Below, in pieces: positions 35,719-48,276 of a stretch of 64,000 bases of DNA; position 1 is the first letter of the stretch, and every line of letters starts with the position of its first letter. The DNA comes from Eretmocerus hayati. Its lineage: Eukaryota; Arthropoda; Insecta; Hymenoptera; Aphelinidae. The notes under the pieces are model-generated. The model ran no database searches. It saw only the letters and a list, made by a program, of their open reading frames with translations, and was not told the origin of the DNA. The stretch spans positions 25,458,905 through 25,522,904 of the forward strand of contig CM056743.1 in NCBI GenBank assembly GCA_029851415.1, given 5' to 3'. Position numbers and translations under genes: made by a program.

Positions 35719-36414
35719 GTATATGGGGTACCGTCAAAATAAGAGGTCTTGGTCCAATTTTTCCCGTGTGTCAACTAATGTTTCTCACAGAAACATTCTG
35801 AATCTGTTGAACATGGGTAATCGATAAGGGAAAGCTCCTTGGAAAATTTGAAAATTGTGAAAACTTTTCCAAAAAAAAAAAATTTTATTGAAAAGCGCAT
35901 AATCACCAGAAAAATAAGCATAGGGAATACCATATCAGTTTTCATTCTGGACATCCAGAAATCGGGAAAAATGTCTAAATGTGACCTCAACAAATTTCTA
36001 TTTTTCTTTATCACAGCTCATCATGGTGTAGTACGAATGAAAATTTCTCTTGGAAGAGTTGGCATGCAAGACTGCATATACCTACCTCTAGTATTGTGCA
36101 CCATGAAAAAATATTGTTCACAGTCTTATGGATTGTTGTGGTGAAACTTTGAAATATTTCCCGAATTCCGGATTTTCCAGAATGAAAACTGATATGGTAT
36201 CCCCTATGCTTATTTTTTTGGTTATTATGCGCTTTTCAATAGGATTTTTTTTTGGAAAAGTTTTCACAATTTTCAAATTTTCCAAGGAGCTTTCCCTTAT
36301 CGATTACCCATGTTTAACAGATTCAGAATGTTTCTGTGAGAAACATTAGTTGACACACGGGAAAAATTGGACCAAGACCTCTTATTTTGACGGTACCCCA
36401 TATACACCCAAAAT
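35719..36414. mobile_element. foldback element with TATATGGGGTACCGTC ends
   Basis: Near-perfect arms at about 35719-35965 and 36160-36414, both reading TATGGGGTACCGTCAAAATA from the outside, with a loop of about 195 bp. Small frames inside are mirror images of each other, as expected for a palindrome, and not genes. Confidence 0.85.
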
Positions 36415-38550
36415 GGCCGTTCAAATCCTTATAATTAATACGCCATTGTATTTTTTCCTGAAAGCTACCCCAAATTAAAAAAAAAAAATTATCGAAAACG
36501 GTCCAGTAGGACCCGAGATATCGTCAAAAATTCCGAGCGCTCGGATTTGAAGAGTGCGGCTCAGTTTCTGGTCGGCCCGCCACGCTGCCGCGGGAGTACC
36601 CCCACTCCTCACCCCTGCAGCTTTTTTCAAGCGAGATAAAGGAAACATTAACTTTCACCTGCTGGGACAAGGACGCAAGTCAAGGTATGTGAACCAAACA
36701 TTCTGTATATGAAACTTTGAACATTTTTCCACCATTTCCCGCAAATTTCGGCCCTTAATATTCAATTGTTTATTAAATATCGATTTTTAAAAAGAAATCG
36801 GTATCTCCGGTCCAAAAGGTCGTGGAGTGATGTACTTTTTTTTAAAATTTAGAGCAGAATTAGTACTACAAGGTCCGAAAACGAATTTTTCCATATGTCC
36901 ATTACTCGCGGAATTGTGTGCAAAATAAAATCGGGAATTTCCGATTTTTATAAACAATTGGCTCCAGAGACGATTTTTTGTAACAAAGTGATCAGTTTTA
37001 TGATTGCATCTTGTAGTTGAAGGTTCCAGCAAGCTGTCTGATTTTTTGCGACAACTTTAGTGCTCTTGGAAAATTTTTACGGCTATTGCAAAAAACAACA
37101 ATTTGGGATAAACAATTAGAATAACGTCAATGAGGAACGATCCAAATATCATAACAGCTCCCCGGGATGCGAAATAACGAAAAAAAGTACAAAATTTCGC
37201 ACTATTTTGTTGTTGTAATTTTTTGCGCACCCCGGGGGTTGTTCGCTTTTATGGGGGGGTGTTTCATAGGGTATCCCGCATCGAAAAAAAAAAATAGAAC
37301 CGTCCTATGGCATTCATGTCGAAAACTCACGAATTCAGAGCTAGAATTACTGGCCTATTGATACAATCTCGAACATTTATTATTTTTCTTTTTACTACTC
37401 ATCTGACTGAAAATGCAATGATTGCAATAATGGCGTTATGCAGTAATTCGTCGTTTAAGAAGTAATTCCGTCATGAACTCATCAATAGGTAATCAATCTA
37501 TGTAAAGCTTGTTCAAATTTAATATAGGGTTCTAAATTTTTGGGCCGTTGGAAGAACCAGCATTATTGATCTCAAAGTGAAAATGGAATAGTAAAAATGA
37601 CTTTTATTGTAAAATTATTCCAAAAAAACTGGCAGCGGTGAAAGTTGGAAAGAGTTTTGAAAATTGAAGGCCAGCCCACCTCCTTCGAGGCTCACTACAT
37701 ACTCTCAAAACTAGATTAGTTTTGAATCGATGATGAATTTTCCTGTTATTGGAATACTTTCCATTCACAAAAGTATTCATTTAGTGTAGGTATCAATGGT
37801 CCTGTGATTACTGCGCCCTTATTTTTGTTATTCACCGCCAAGATTGGAATGACAAATGTGATTTTGTTGACATCGATGATGAAAATTGTTTTAGGAATTG
37901 TTTTATTTCCAAATTTCAGGATTGTAGTTGTGGGGAAATGCTTGATTTTATCACAAAATCACGATATTTTGGAACTGTCATGTTCTTTATTGGTTCATTG
38001 TACCAATTTCATTATAATTACTCGTATCTCAATCATTTCTTGTCATCAAAATGAAATATCTTAAGCAATTGCTTGCACAGTGCATTGTTATCTGTGTAGT
38101 CAACTCATCAATGAAACCATAACAGGCGAGCAATTTTTTCGCCGTTAGATTACAAATCTTTTTGAATTTTTTTTAGAATTAATTTTTATATTTTTAGAGT
38201 GAACTTTCAAAACCTGAAAAATCTCTGAAAGAAATCTCTCATTTTTTTCAGAGGTGATTCTTTGATACAGTTGCTCACAATTTTTCTGCTTGAGCAATCC
38301 TATCCATCAATATAACATATCAAAAAATTGATCAGTGGTCAGAGATATATTACTGTCATTGATTGATTATACTATGTTATACAGTACAAGAAGACAGAAT
38401 ATATCATGAACTGTTGATATTACATAGTATATACTTATGTAACGAACAATATAGAGTTGGGTGCATCAATCATGAACAAACTAATAATCAAAACATTGAA
38501 GAAACTTGAATCTTGGAGACAGAACTCGGACAGAACCATCTGAATTAATT
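36415..38550. other. intergenic, no gene recognised
   Basis: A GC-rich patch near 36565-36620 and a C/G-run stretch near 37160-37280. No gene, RNA or clear repeat boundary supported. Confidence 0.45.
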
Positions 38551-41500
38551 TCAAGTATTACATGAAGCTACTCTCTCAAGATCCCGATCCCGGTATGTGT
38601 GAAAGGCTCCAAGGAGTGTATAAATTCTCTGCACAGCTTTGACTGTTATCATTGAGGGCATTGGAAAATGTTCCCAAGTATCAATGACTAAATTCTTTGC
38701 TCTGGACAATAATTTAGGATCAGGAAAATTCAGCTTGTGAGCTTTTTCTTTGATTTCTTTGTCGATTGAATTGATCTCGTCATACAAGGGTTTTCCAAGA
38801 GACAGTTTGGCCTTGAAAATTTCCTGCAAATGAAAATTGTTGTCCTAATTTTCCACTGCTTTTGGTTCGTATCAAAAATCATGGTGAAATGCAGTTCAAC
38901 ATACTATGAATTTGTCACGATCTTGTAAAACGGGTAACCAATCCTCTGCACACGCTGGGCAATTACATGGACGTTGGTACATACTCTGATGGAGGGCTTG
39001 TCTATCGGATTTCGTGGCGAGTTCATATATTGATGAACCAGATGAAACGAGCTGAAGACAAGTACATGAATTGTGTTATCAAAAATATTTTAAAAATTAG
39101 ATAATATGAAGTGAAAAATGCGTTACCCGCGAGCCTTTCTTGATGGGACTTAGAGAGCACATGACACATCTATTACTGTGGGTTAAGAAACATTTGACAT
39201 TGGGGATACATCCAGTTATAGTGAGTCGACCAAATACTTGCACAGAGAAACTGTTTACTGGCTTTTCATACCATGCTCTGTCAAACAAACTATAGGGTAT
39301 ACCCTTATTTTCTGCATTCGCATTGTCGCAAGGATCGACGAGATTCATCTGCAACGTCGAATTTTTTAATGAAGCATTGTTTTTCTATTTAATTCTAAAA
39401 AATATTTCGGAAATATCGATTGGGGTTCTTGAATTGACTTACTATAGACTTTCTGGTGTTAGTTATGAAGAATAATTTAAGTATCAAGGCTCCAGAAAAC
39501 ACAGCTAATTTATCAGCAGCCAATTTACCAATCTCGCTAAAGTCGTAAGTTTTGCCAAATATTGAAGAATACTTTGCAAGACCCATCAAAATCAGAACAG
39601 ATGCTTCAAGACAGCATTGAAGTTCATCACCTTGAAAATTGCGGGTTGGTAGGTTGTACACAATTTTTGGATCCTTGAAGAATTCGTTCGATTGAATTCC
39701 TTTTTCATTAGCATCTGCGAAATATAGGTAGATGAATCAAAAAAGATGAATGCGGTTCTACAAAAATTCAGTGGTAATAGATGACAAGTAAATTTCTAAG
39801 GGGATTCCTTTGTATTTGAGATAAATTCTTCAGTAGAAACCAGCCGGATTAATTTTTTCATCATGAAAACTTGGCTATTGTATGGATGGTACTGGCTTCG
39901 ACCGTTCGAATCGACGAGAACTATTATATCATCATTTTTTCGCCAGATACCTCAATCGACCTCTCGAATGTAAAAAATTTACTCTTTTCATTTCAAGACC
40001 AGTTGACGGATTTCTGATTTTACATTGCATCTACGAAGGATTGACGTTCACGAACTCGAAAAACTTGAACATTCAAGATACACTGCCGGTCAAAAGTTTC
40101 AGGATATCCAAAATTTTTATTCACAATTCTGTAAATTGAACTACTAGGCTCTACTTCACCGAGAAGAACTTCATCGCAGCTCATTTTGAAGATCATTTCG
40201 CGGACTATGAGGCAGCGATATTTACTTTCATCCACACTAATCGAGATCTTTGCAGTTATAGCTTGAAAATTCCCAATTCCGACGATTTTTGAGAGAATAT
40301 CTTGGCTTCTGTTAGTCGAAGGTACAAAACTAATTTGAGATGAAACTTGTGGGGTCAAAAAGTCCAAGTTTAGAGCCCCAAGTTTTTAAACATATCCTTA
40401 CGCCTGTCCAAGTCTGAGCTATGACATTTTTTGTGAGGAGTTTTCGGCAAAAAATAGCACACTTATGAAAAAGTGACGAAGAATTTTACGTATTGAGCCA
40501 TATACCACAGGTTTCTCGTTTTCTCGATCATGATATAGAAGACTGACCCCGGAAACGAAGATTGTATGCACCATAAGACGCATTACTCCATATTTTTCTA
40601 AAAAGAGCGCTATTTTCTGTAAAGAAACTCTCCTCACAGAAATTGTCATAGCTCAGACTGGGAGAGGAGTAGGAAGATGTTCAAAAACGAACTTCGGGGC
40701 TCTAGACTTGCTCTTTTTGACCTCACAAATTTCATCTCAAATTACTTTTGTACCTTCGACTGACAGAAGCCAAGATATTCTCTCAAAAATCATCGAAGTT
40801 GGGAGTTTTCAAGCTGAAATTGGAAAGATCCCGATTCGTGTGGATGAAAATCTCGATGAAAATGAATATTGCCATCCCGAAGTACGCAAATAAACCTTTA
40901 GGATAAAGATCGATGAAGTCATCCTCTTTGGTCAAGTAGAGCCTAGTAGTTCAATTCACAGAATTGAAAAAAAAAAATTTTGAGTGTCTTGAAACGTTTG
41001 ACTGGCAGTGTAACATACAACCGATAAAAGTGAGATGAATCGTCTCATTGCTTATTGATGAAATCTCGGAAAAGCCCATTGCTCAATGAAAATTGATTAA
41101 ATTTTTATTCAGTTCTTTCTATGGTATGAGAATACTAATATCTACAAAAGCTTTTGCAAGTTTGAAATCAAATCACGCCAATTTTCAAAGTAACGTCAAG
41201 ATGACGCAAAGAGAGTTGTGTTGAGTGGTAATTGATATCGAGCTCTCACCTTTCAACCGGTCCATACATTTGAGATCTTTTTGTAATTGTTCAATGCTTC
41301 CAGCTTCCTTTACCAGCTTGCAGAAGATGCTGATGACACACGGTATCGAGCTATTGTCTTTCAAGAATGAAGATTCTCTCATTTTTACAATAATAGAACA
41401 CTCTAAGTCATGATGTTCACTCACAGCCTCATTCTTACACTGCTCAGAACAGTAAACTCTCCAAGAGCAATGATCACATGGAAAAACAGTCCATAAATAG

Positions 41501-42270
41501 TTCCAACAGTGATAGCAGAATACGTGTACTTTTGATTCGTCTAAATGATTCATATACGGCTTCTCTACAAGAATAATTTCACCAGGTTCAAAGTCACGTG
41601 TGGCAACCAAATGTCTACCGTAAATTTTATCATATTCAATTTTGACACGGCTCCAAACATCAATGTTCTCTGTTTTTGCAGCGTCTCTACATGATTCCAT
41701 TATTCTTGGACTTTCTTTTGGTTTATTCAATTTATCAGCTTCAATAGTTGATTGTGTTTGACTTATCAAATCTGACATCTTCTTTTTTATTTCTTCTGAA
41801 TCATTCAATTTGGCTAAATTGAATTTAGCCTTTTCTAGAGAATTTCTATTCTCTAATGAACCCAGAGCTGTGTAACAATCGGCTCTTCTGCATAATAATT
41901 TTATTTTTAATGGTACAGACTCTGTAAGCTTTAAAGCTTTGTCCATTTCTGTGATACATTCTTGGTATTTTCGAATGTGGCGTAGAATGGCAGATTTATT
42001 TCCGTAGGCTGTGGCAAGTTCTTCCGATCCGCTTGGGGCAAATGCAATGCTTCGATTGTACAATTGCAAAATTTTGTGATGAATTATGAGATCGTGATTG
42101 CTTTGGCAAAAAAGTGTATTCCCATCTTGTCTAGCCTTCTCCGAGATCTTTTTATCTTTGGATACTATTTTTTTAGTACTGTTCCACTCTCTAATCTGGG
42201 ATTCCAATTCCGTTTTATTTTTCTCCAAGATTTTGAGACATTTGATGATTTGTTTCTTCAAATCATCCAT
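38551..42270 (-). CDS. SET and MYND domain-containing protein 4-like (gene C)
   Basis: Exons 41250-42270, 39443-39714, 39127-39348, 38905-39051, 38551-38823; 644 residues. The ATG at 42270 (MDDLKKQ) is chosen because the longer frame upstream begins at a GTG. TPR about 45-150; IYGRHLVATRDFEPGE near 216-231; MYND 252-291 complete; exon 3 (222 nt) is the longest of the set and has an insertion before the SET core; the NHSC site reads ITGC (Cys478). Post-SET motif CNCPAC. Intron 1 (1535 bp) contains the complete Tc1-like foldback at 40081-41010, which accounts for most of its extra length. An acceptor-like CAG next to 42329 and the conserved leader at 44275 suggest a non-coding first exon. Same predicted role as the neighbours. 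Confidence 0.9.
40081..41010. mobile_element. Tc1/mariner-like foldback element, copy 2
   Basis: Starts CACTGCCGGTCAAAAGTTTC and ends with the complement of CACTGCCAGTCAAACG, flanked by TA (40079-40080 and 41011-41012). Palindromic throughout, no transposase. Same family as 2071-3047. It lies inside intron 1 of gene C. Confidence 0.85.
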
Positions 42271-42329
42271 TTCTTGGTTTTTAAAGGGCCAATGATCTTT
42301 TGTCACTCAAATTAACCATATGAAGAGCC

Positions 42330-44190
42330 CTGTTTTTTTTTAAATTAGATTTACTTCTTCAACTCTTGAAACTGAAACCTCACGGGATTTAATGCTGTTG
42401 ACAAAATGAACAATAAGATGGATAATTAATTTGCTATTCAATAAAATTTCAACAGTGGTATTGTCGTATTTCAAAATGCTTTGGATCAAATGTGAAGTAC
42501 ACATACGAAGAATTCCGTTCATTTCGTAATACACTACCTCACTTTTTCAACAAAAATCCAGAGAATGTTTCGAGAGCTTGCCGCAAATATATCAGTCTAT
42601 TCCGACTATTTAAAGCAGCAAATGAAGTTTTCAAAAAGTTGAACTCTGTTTGAATATTTCAATAAGTGTAACTATTTAATCACGAAATCTTAGCGAAATG
42701 GTGAGTGTTACGTTCATTTTCAAATGAGTCGAATAAATTTAAATGTGACTATCGATTGTTTTTGATGCGACTCAACTCCAAAGACCAACCAATACACATT
42801 TTGCTTGATCGGTATACAGAGAAAAAGTAAAAGTAATTTGTCCGCGGGAACCGTTTGTCTGTGTTTCGGGAGACACAGCTATCAAATCTCAATGGAATCT
42901 CGTCAGAACTGATTTGAAATTTTCAGGCAATAAATATTTTTCCTATCGTCGCTTATATAATGAATTCTCAAACAAAAAGAAAGGCGTGTTATTTGGAAGG
43001 TTCAAGTAATTACAACTTTTTCCAGTAGCTGAGAAGACGCGGTAATTATACCTTGGGCTGTCATTCAGCTCCTCGTTCAGCTCTTGAATGGGCTCTCAAG
43101 AGATTTTGTGTAGAATGAATAAAATCCCAAAGCGCAACACTATTATGAAGTAACAAAAATAGAGAAGAGCAATAAAGTATTAGTTTAATGTTTGAAGTAG
43201 ACGATTTGCTCTATCGAACTATGATTACAGCCCTCGACTGCAATAAACCTTGAGATTCAAAATTTGAGTTCTCGGGTGTTTGAAGATTCATTCTTACCAT
43301 TATTGGCTATCGCGAAAGACTTTAGAATTTACATATTCTGCACGACGGAAGCTTATAAAATTGTCTCTCGTTAATCGGCAAAATTGAACGTTGTAATTTG
43401 ATCACTTTTGTTCTCTTAAGGACCATTTCTTTAATTCTACCCTTCTCTAAATCATCAAAGATGAACCAGTATACTCAAGTTATTTCAAGAGTCGTTCGTT
43501 ATTAATTTTGACTTTGAACTTTATCTCATAATCTTTTGAGTGAGGATGACAAATCAAATTAGGTCAGTTTCAAAATTAACATTCCTCAAAATAATCATTT
43601 TCACATCGATCACACATTAATACACATATTTATATCACGCACCACAGTAGTGACAGTAACATCGTCCTTTTTCTAAATAGTGTAAAAAAAATTTTCAACG
43701 CAAGCGAACAAATTTTTTCATGCAGCAATGTTCAGGGAGGCTGCTGAAGTGTTATGAACAGGTTTGCAAGAGTTTTTGGAGCATCCAAAGTTCAAATGCA
43801 AAGATGAATGATATAGAAACCTTGAAAAAAAATGACCGATATCTTGAGTATACTCGTCGAATAAGTGGAAAACACAAAACCCACGGCTACACAATCCAGA
43901 GGAATCTAGCCCCCCCCCTCCCTTTCATCACAGACATCTGATGATCATAAATGTATAGGTATAATTATTGATTGATGAAAAGCAGTCGCGACTTGTTACA
44001 GGTGTAATACGAATATCGTTGACAAAATTTGATGATGCATAAGGTGCTTGCAAGTGCTGTGAAATCGCTCGATTCGAGCTTGCGGGTTCTAACCTCAAAC
44101 CTAGTAGCCGCAGATTTTCGTGTAAGCATTACAAAATGATGCATACATCTCAAAAAATGAAACTCGAGAAAAATTTTCTTGTTATAAATC
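42330..44190. other. upstream flank of gene C, presumed 5' UTR intron
   Basis: If the leader at 44275 is joined to 42329, this is a 1.9-kb intron. A short C-run at 43909-43920. Nothing coding recognised. Confidence 0.45.
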
Positions 44191-44500
44191 CGAGTATTTA
44201 GTTCGCATTCTCATACCTATTTGAACATTTGTTCATTCGCATTTGCGATTATATGTGAAATATATTTTACTTACTCTTCGCAGCACCTCCGTATAAACAA
44301 AACAAAGAATCGTTTGACTTAATCTTGCCTTGCCACTATAACTAATAGATATTCAATGCGGCACTTCGCGTATTCATTGATTCAACAATCCGTTATTCAG
44401 CAGGAAATCCAGTTTTTAACAATTATTGGTCTTGGTTGACGATTGCAATATAAGAGATGGAGGTTGGTTTTGTTTACAAAGTCTGGCCGTCTGCTCCACT
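44190..44500 (-). promoter_or_regulatory. promoter and leader exon region of gene C
   Basis: On the minus strand a TTTGTAAACAAAACCAACCTC motif (about 44462-44482) is followed by TCCTGCTGAATAACGG and then a strong donor GTAAGTAAAATAT with the exon ending at 44275. The same sequence order occurs upstream of gene D (55720-56030). Conservation of both the upstream motif and the donor between paralogues supports a transcribed non-coding first exon; the start point is not fixed. Confidence 0.5.
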
Positions 44501-45020
44501 TCTGCTGAGATTCTGAGATGGATAGCTTTTTTCTAGTGACCCTAGCTTCGCCAATCCTCCATATCATTATTTTTTTTTAACAGCAAAATGACTATACAGA
44601 GCTAAGTGAGACCAGATTCAACAAAAAATTGATGTAGACTTCTATATTTGAATACGAATGTATATTTTTTGGAGTATAATTTCAATTTTCTTTCTCGATC
44701 GCGCATTGCGAATAACCAGACTATCTCTTGCTGAGATTATCCATATCAATATACATGTTACCTTTAGTATGATATATGCGCTCTATCGCGAAAGATTGCA
44801 CCCGAAAATCAAATTTTTATACATAGTTAGAGTTGAAGTTGGCAAATAAAAGATTGAAAAACACCCTGCAATTTATAAATTCAGCTTTTAGAGGATTCAG
44901 ATTAATATTTTTGAGATTTCTGATCTATTTTGTGCTTCTGCAATAATGTCAGTGAAATATGAAGTATAACATTGGTAAACGCACAGTATAGCCACTATTC
45001 AAATGGATCGCAACTGATAG

Positions 45021-45021
<1 letters not shown>

Positions 45022-45060
<39 letters not shown>
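45022..45060. repeat. TA microsatellite
   Basis: About 19 TA units, directly at the left end of the 2.1-kb palindrome; the right end (47152-47160) also borders TATATATA, so it was probably the insertion target. Confidence 0.9.
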
Positions 45061-45062
<2 letters not shown>

Positions 45063-47155
45063 GACATTTCGGAGCATTTCAACGAATGCCTGCACCAGGG
45101 GGGTCTGGAAAAAATCCGCGAAAATTTTTTTCTGTTAGTACTATGTTAATATAGTACGAAAAAATTTTTTTTGGATTTTTTCGAAGGCCCCCGTGGGTCC
45201 TAGGGCCCATAAAAGACCTATTTTTGGCCCCTTTTTAGCCTATCTTGGGAAAATTATAGCTCCGACCTGGTTAAATTTTTTTCAACGTACTTGGGCGCAT
45301 TTTTTTCGTCAAGACTAGTACTTTCAAGAAAAAAATTGTCCGAGACCAAAAATTCAGCCTAGCAACTTCTGGAAGCTATTTACTGAAGGCAGATTTTAGC
45401 GATTTTTAGGCCTTCTTCCAAGAGATCTAGCTCCTACTAGACATGTGATAATTGACTTTTGCAGGTGGTCATTTTGAAGGTCTTGAAAAAACCTACAATT
45501 TGACCACCTGCAAAAGTCGATTATCGTACTTTTTATAGGAGCTATAGCCGATACAAGTTGAGCAGTTTTGTAAAAACGCCAAATTTTGAGCTCAATTTAA
45601 AAAAAACACTTTTTTTTCGAGGTCTAACCTATGAGAAAATGTTCTTAAAAGCCCCAACTATCAACCCCAAAAATAATCTGAGTGGGATATTCAATTCTCG
45701 ATTTTATTCAGCCAATTTAAAACACCCTCTTTTGACTTTTTGCTTAAAATGCCAACACAGGCATGACTCGCATACGCTTCCATCTGGATTGTTGTGCACC
45801 AATCTGGGTGGAATTACTCCCCAAAGTACCCCCGAATATGTGGAAGAACTTCCGGAGGCGAGCCTCAAGCCAGAAGCGAGCTGGAGGTTCAATCCATCAG
45901 GTCCAAATTGGGCATTATTTCGTCTATTTTTTGAAGCAGGCGAGCGATGGCTCGATTCCCCGTGCTCTGGCCCACAAACGAGACGAGTGGCTGGAGTAGG
46001 GATACGAACATGTTTTTCTGACTCCAAATGACCATCTAAACACGATCCCGGGGTCAATTCAGCCCTAAATCATCGTCATTTTGCAGTAGAGGCGCAAAAC
46101 CTGTTATTACGGAGTTTAACGCCGTTTGAGGATTGTATGATATCCTAGGCACGAATTGACCTTCGGGATCGTGTTTAGATGGTCATTTTGAGTCGGAAAA
46201 ACATGTTTGAATCCCTATTCTAGCCACTCGTCTCATTTGTGAGCAGGAACACGGGGAATCGAGCCCTCGCTCGCCTACCCGAGATTAGACGAAATAATGC
46301 CCATTTTGGACCTGATGGATTGAACCTCCAGCTCGCTTCTGGCCTGAGGCTCGCCTCCGGAAGTTCTTACACATATTTGGAGGTACTTTGGGGAGTAATT
46401 CCACCCAGATTGGTGCCCAACAACTCAGATGGAAGCATATGCGAGCCATGCCTATGTCGGAATTTTAAGCAAAAAGTCAAAAGAGGGTGTTTTAAATTGG
46501 CTGAATAAAATCGAGAATTGAATATCCCACTCAGATTATTTTTGGGGTTGATAGTTGGGGCTTTTAAGAATATTTTCTCATAGGTTAGACCTCGAAAAAA
46601 AAGTGTTTTTTTTAAATTGAGCTCAAAATTTGGCGTTTTTACAAAACTGCTCAACTTGTATCGGCTATAGCTCCTATAAAAAGTACGATAATCGACTTTT
46701 GCAGGTGGTCAAATTGTAGGTTTTTTCAAGACCTTCAAAATGACCACCTGCAAAAGTCAATTATCACATGTCTAGTAGGAGCTAGATCTCTTGGAAGAAG
46801 GCCTAAAAATCGCTAAAATCTGCCTTCAGTAAATAGCTTCCAGAAGTTGCTAGGCTGAATTTTTGGTCTCGGACAATTTTTTTCTTGAAAGTACTAGTCT
46901 TGACGAAAAAAATGCGCCCAAGTACGTTGAAAAAAATTGAACCAGGTCGGAGCTATGATTTTCCCAAGATAGGCTAAAAAGGGGCCAAAAATAGGTCTTT
47001 TATGGGCCCTAGGGCCCACGGGGGCCTTCGAAAAAATCCAAAAAAAATTTTTTCGTACTATATTAACATAGTACTAACAGAAAAAAGATTTTGCGGATTT
47101 TTTCCAGACCCCCCTGGTGCAGGCATTCGTTGAAATGCTCCGAAATGGCCCATAT
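45058..47155. mobile_element. 2.1-kb near-perfect palindrome (giant foldback)
   Basis: Outer ends read ATATGGG(A/C)CATTTCGGAGC inward from both sides, and the match runs about 1 kb to an axis near 46110, with GATCGTGTTTAGATGGTCATTT on both sides of a loop of about 90 bp. The arms carry identical features (AGGTGGTCATTTTGAAGG, CTTCCGGAGGCGAGCC) in reverse order. Open frames of 78-157 codons occur as mirrored pairs (for example 45558-46031 and 46367-46654) and have no family resemblance. Confidence 0.88.
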
Positions 47156-47396
47156 ATATAATGATCAATATAACGCGTATGCAAAGTATGGATGATGAGA
47201 GAACGATCAGCGAAGGCTTTTCTATTTCTAGAAAGTTAGAGTACGTCTTGATGATTCGTTTAATTTCATTCTGGAGTTTATTCAAACAATAATTTTGTGA
47301 AATTTACGTCTAAGTATTCAGTCAAGATATCATTGTCAACAAATGACTTTTGAGGGAACATTTATAAATGCATGGTGACCCTCGAGCGCATAGATA

Positions 47397-48265
47397 CAGG
47401 GACCCCCAGCTGAAATAGAAAAGCTCGCAACTGTGGATCAATTGACCCCTTGGAATTCTTGGAAAAATAGTAAAAAAAATCCTCACAATTAATTGATCGA
47501 ATTATTGATTGATGAGTTCCCCATAAGAAATAGCATAGGGTCAATAGTTCCGCCCAGAAGCTCAGTTGAGACAATGATGAGGGCAAAACAGAGGCGGGAT
47601 CTACCACAACTCTCTCGCAAACAGGGTACACCTCGTCCCTCCGAACACGTGTGTCAGCCAAATGCATCATGCATTGATCTCGAGTCAGCGATCGTGGGCT
47701 CAAGGCTCAGGTACAAACTATGCTCTAATACCATGTGCGCGCCCAGTACGGGAGGGTCATCAAGGACAGCGCCATGCAGGTAATTGCATCCGCGGCGGTG
47801 GTCACCTATCGTACAAAAATTTCGAGCCTAGTATTCCTTTATTCGCGTGTTGGTCTAGGGAAGGTGCCGCAGATGCAATTACCTGCACGGCGCTGTCCTT
47901 GATGACCCTCCCGTACTGGGCGCGCACATGGTATTAGAGCATAGTTTGTACCTGAGCCTTGAGTCCACGATCGCTTACTCGAGATCAATGCATGATGCAT
48001 TTGGCTGACACACGTGTTCGGAGGGACGAGGTGTACCCTGTTTGCGAGAGAGTTGTGGTAGATCCCGCCTCTGTTTCGCCCTCATCATTGTCTCAACTGA
48101 GCTTCTGGGCGGGACTATTGGCCCTATGCTATTCCTTATGGGGAATGCATCAATCAATAATTCGATCAATTAATTGTTAGTATTTTTTTTACTATTTTTC
48201 CAAGAATCCCAAGGGGTCAATTGATCCACCGTTGCGAGCTTTTCTATTTCAGCTGGGGGTCCCTG
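47397..48265. mobile_element. foldback element abutting the end of gene D
   Basis: Ends are CAGGGACCCCCAGCTGAAAT in inverted orientation with TA on both sides (47395-47396, 48266-48267). Arms of about 380 bp surround a loop of about 90 bp near 47785-47875. The right end lies 11 bp beyond the stop codon of gene D, so the element forms that gene's 3' untranslated region or terminates it. Confidence 0.88.
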
Positions 48266-48276
48266 TATATGATTGA

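Noticed and set aside
35839..36349. Frames of 73-101 codons in the foldback at 35719-36414
   Set aside because: Repeated in inverse orientation on the opposite arm, low complexity, no domain.
42271..42306. Twelve extra residues at the start of gene C
   Set aside because: The frame there begins at GTG; the first in-frame ATG (42270) matches the gene B start.
45558..46654. Frames of 78-157 codons inside the 2.1-kb palindrome
   Set aside because: They occur as mirrored pairs on the two arms, overlap each other on both strands and show no family resemblance.
47362..48180. Frames of 64-113 codons in the foldback next to gene D
   Set aside because: Mirror-image pairs caused by the inverted arms; no conserved domain seen.
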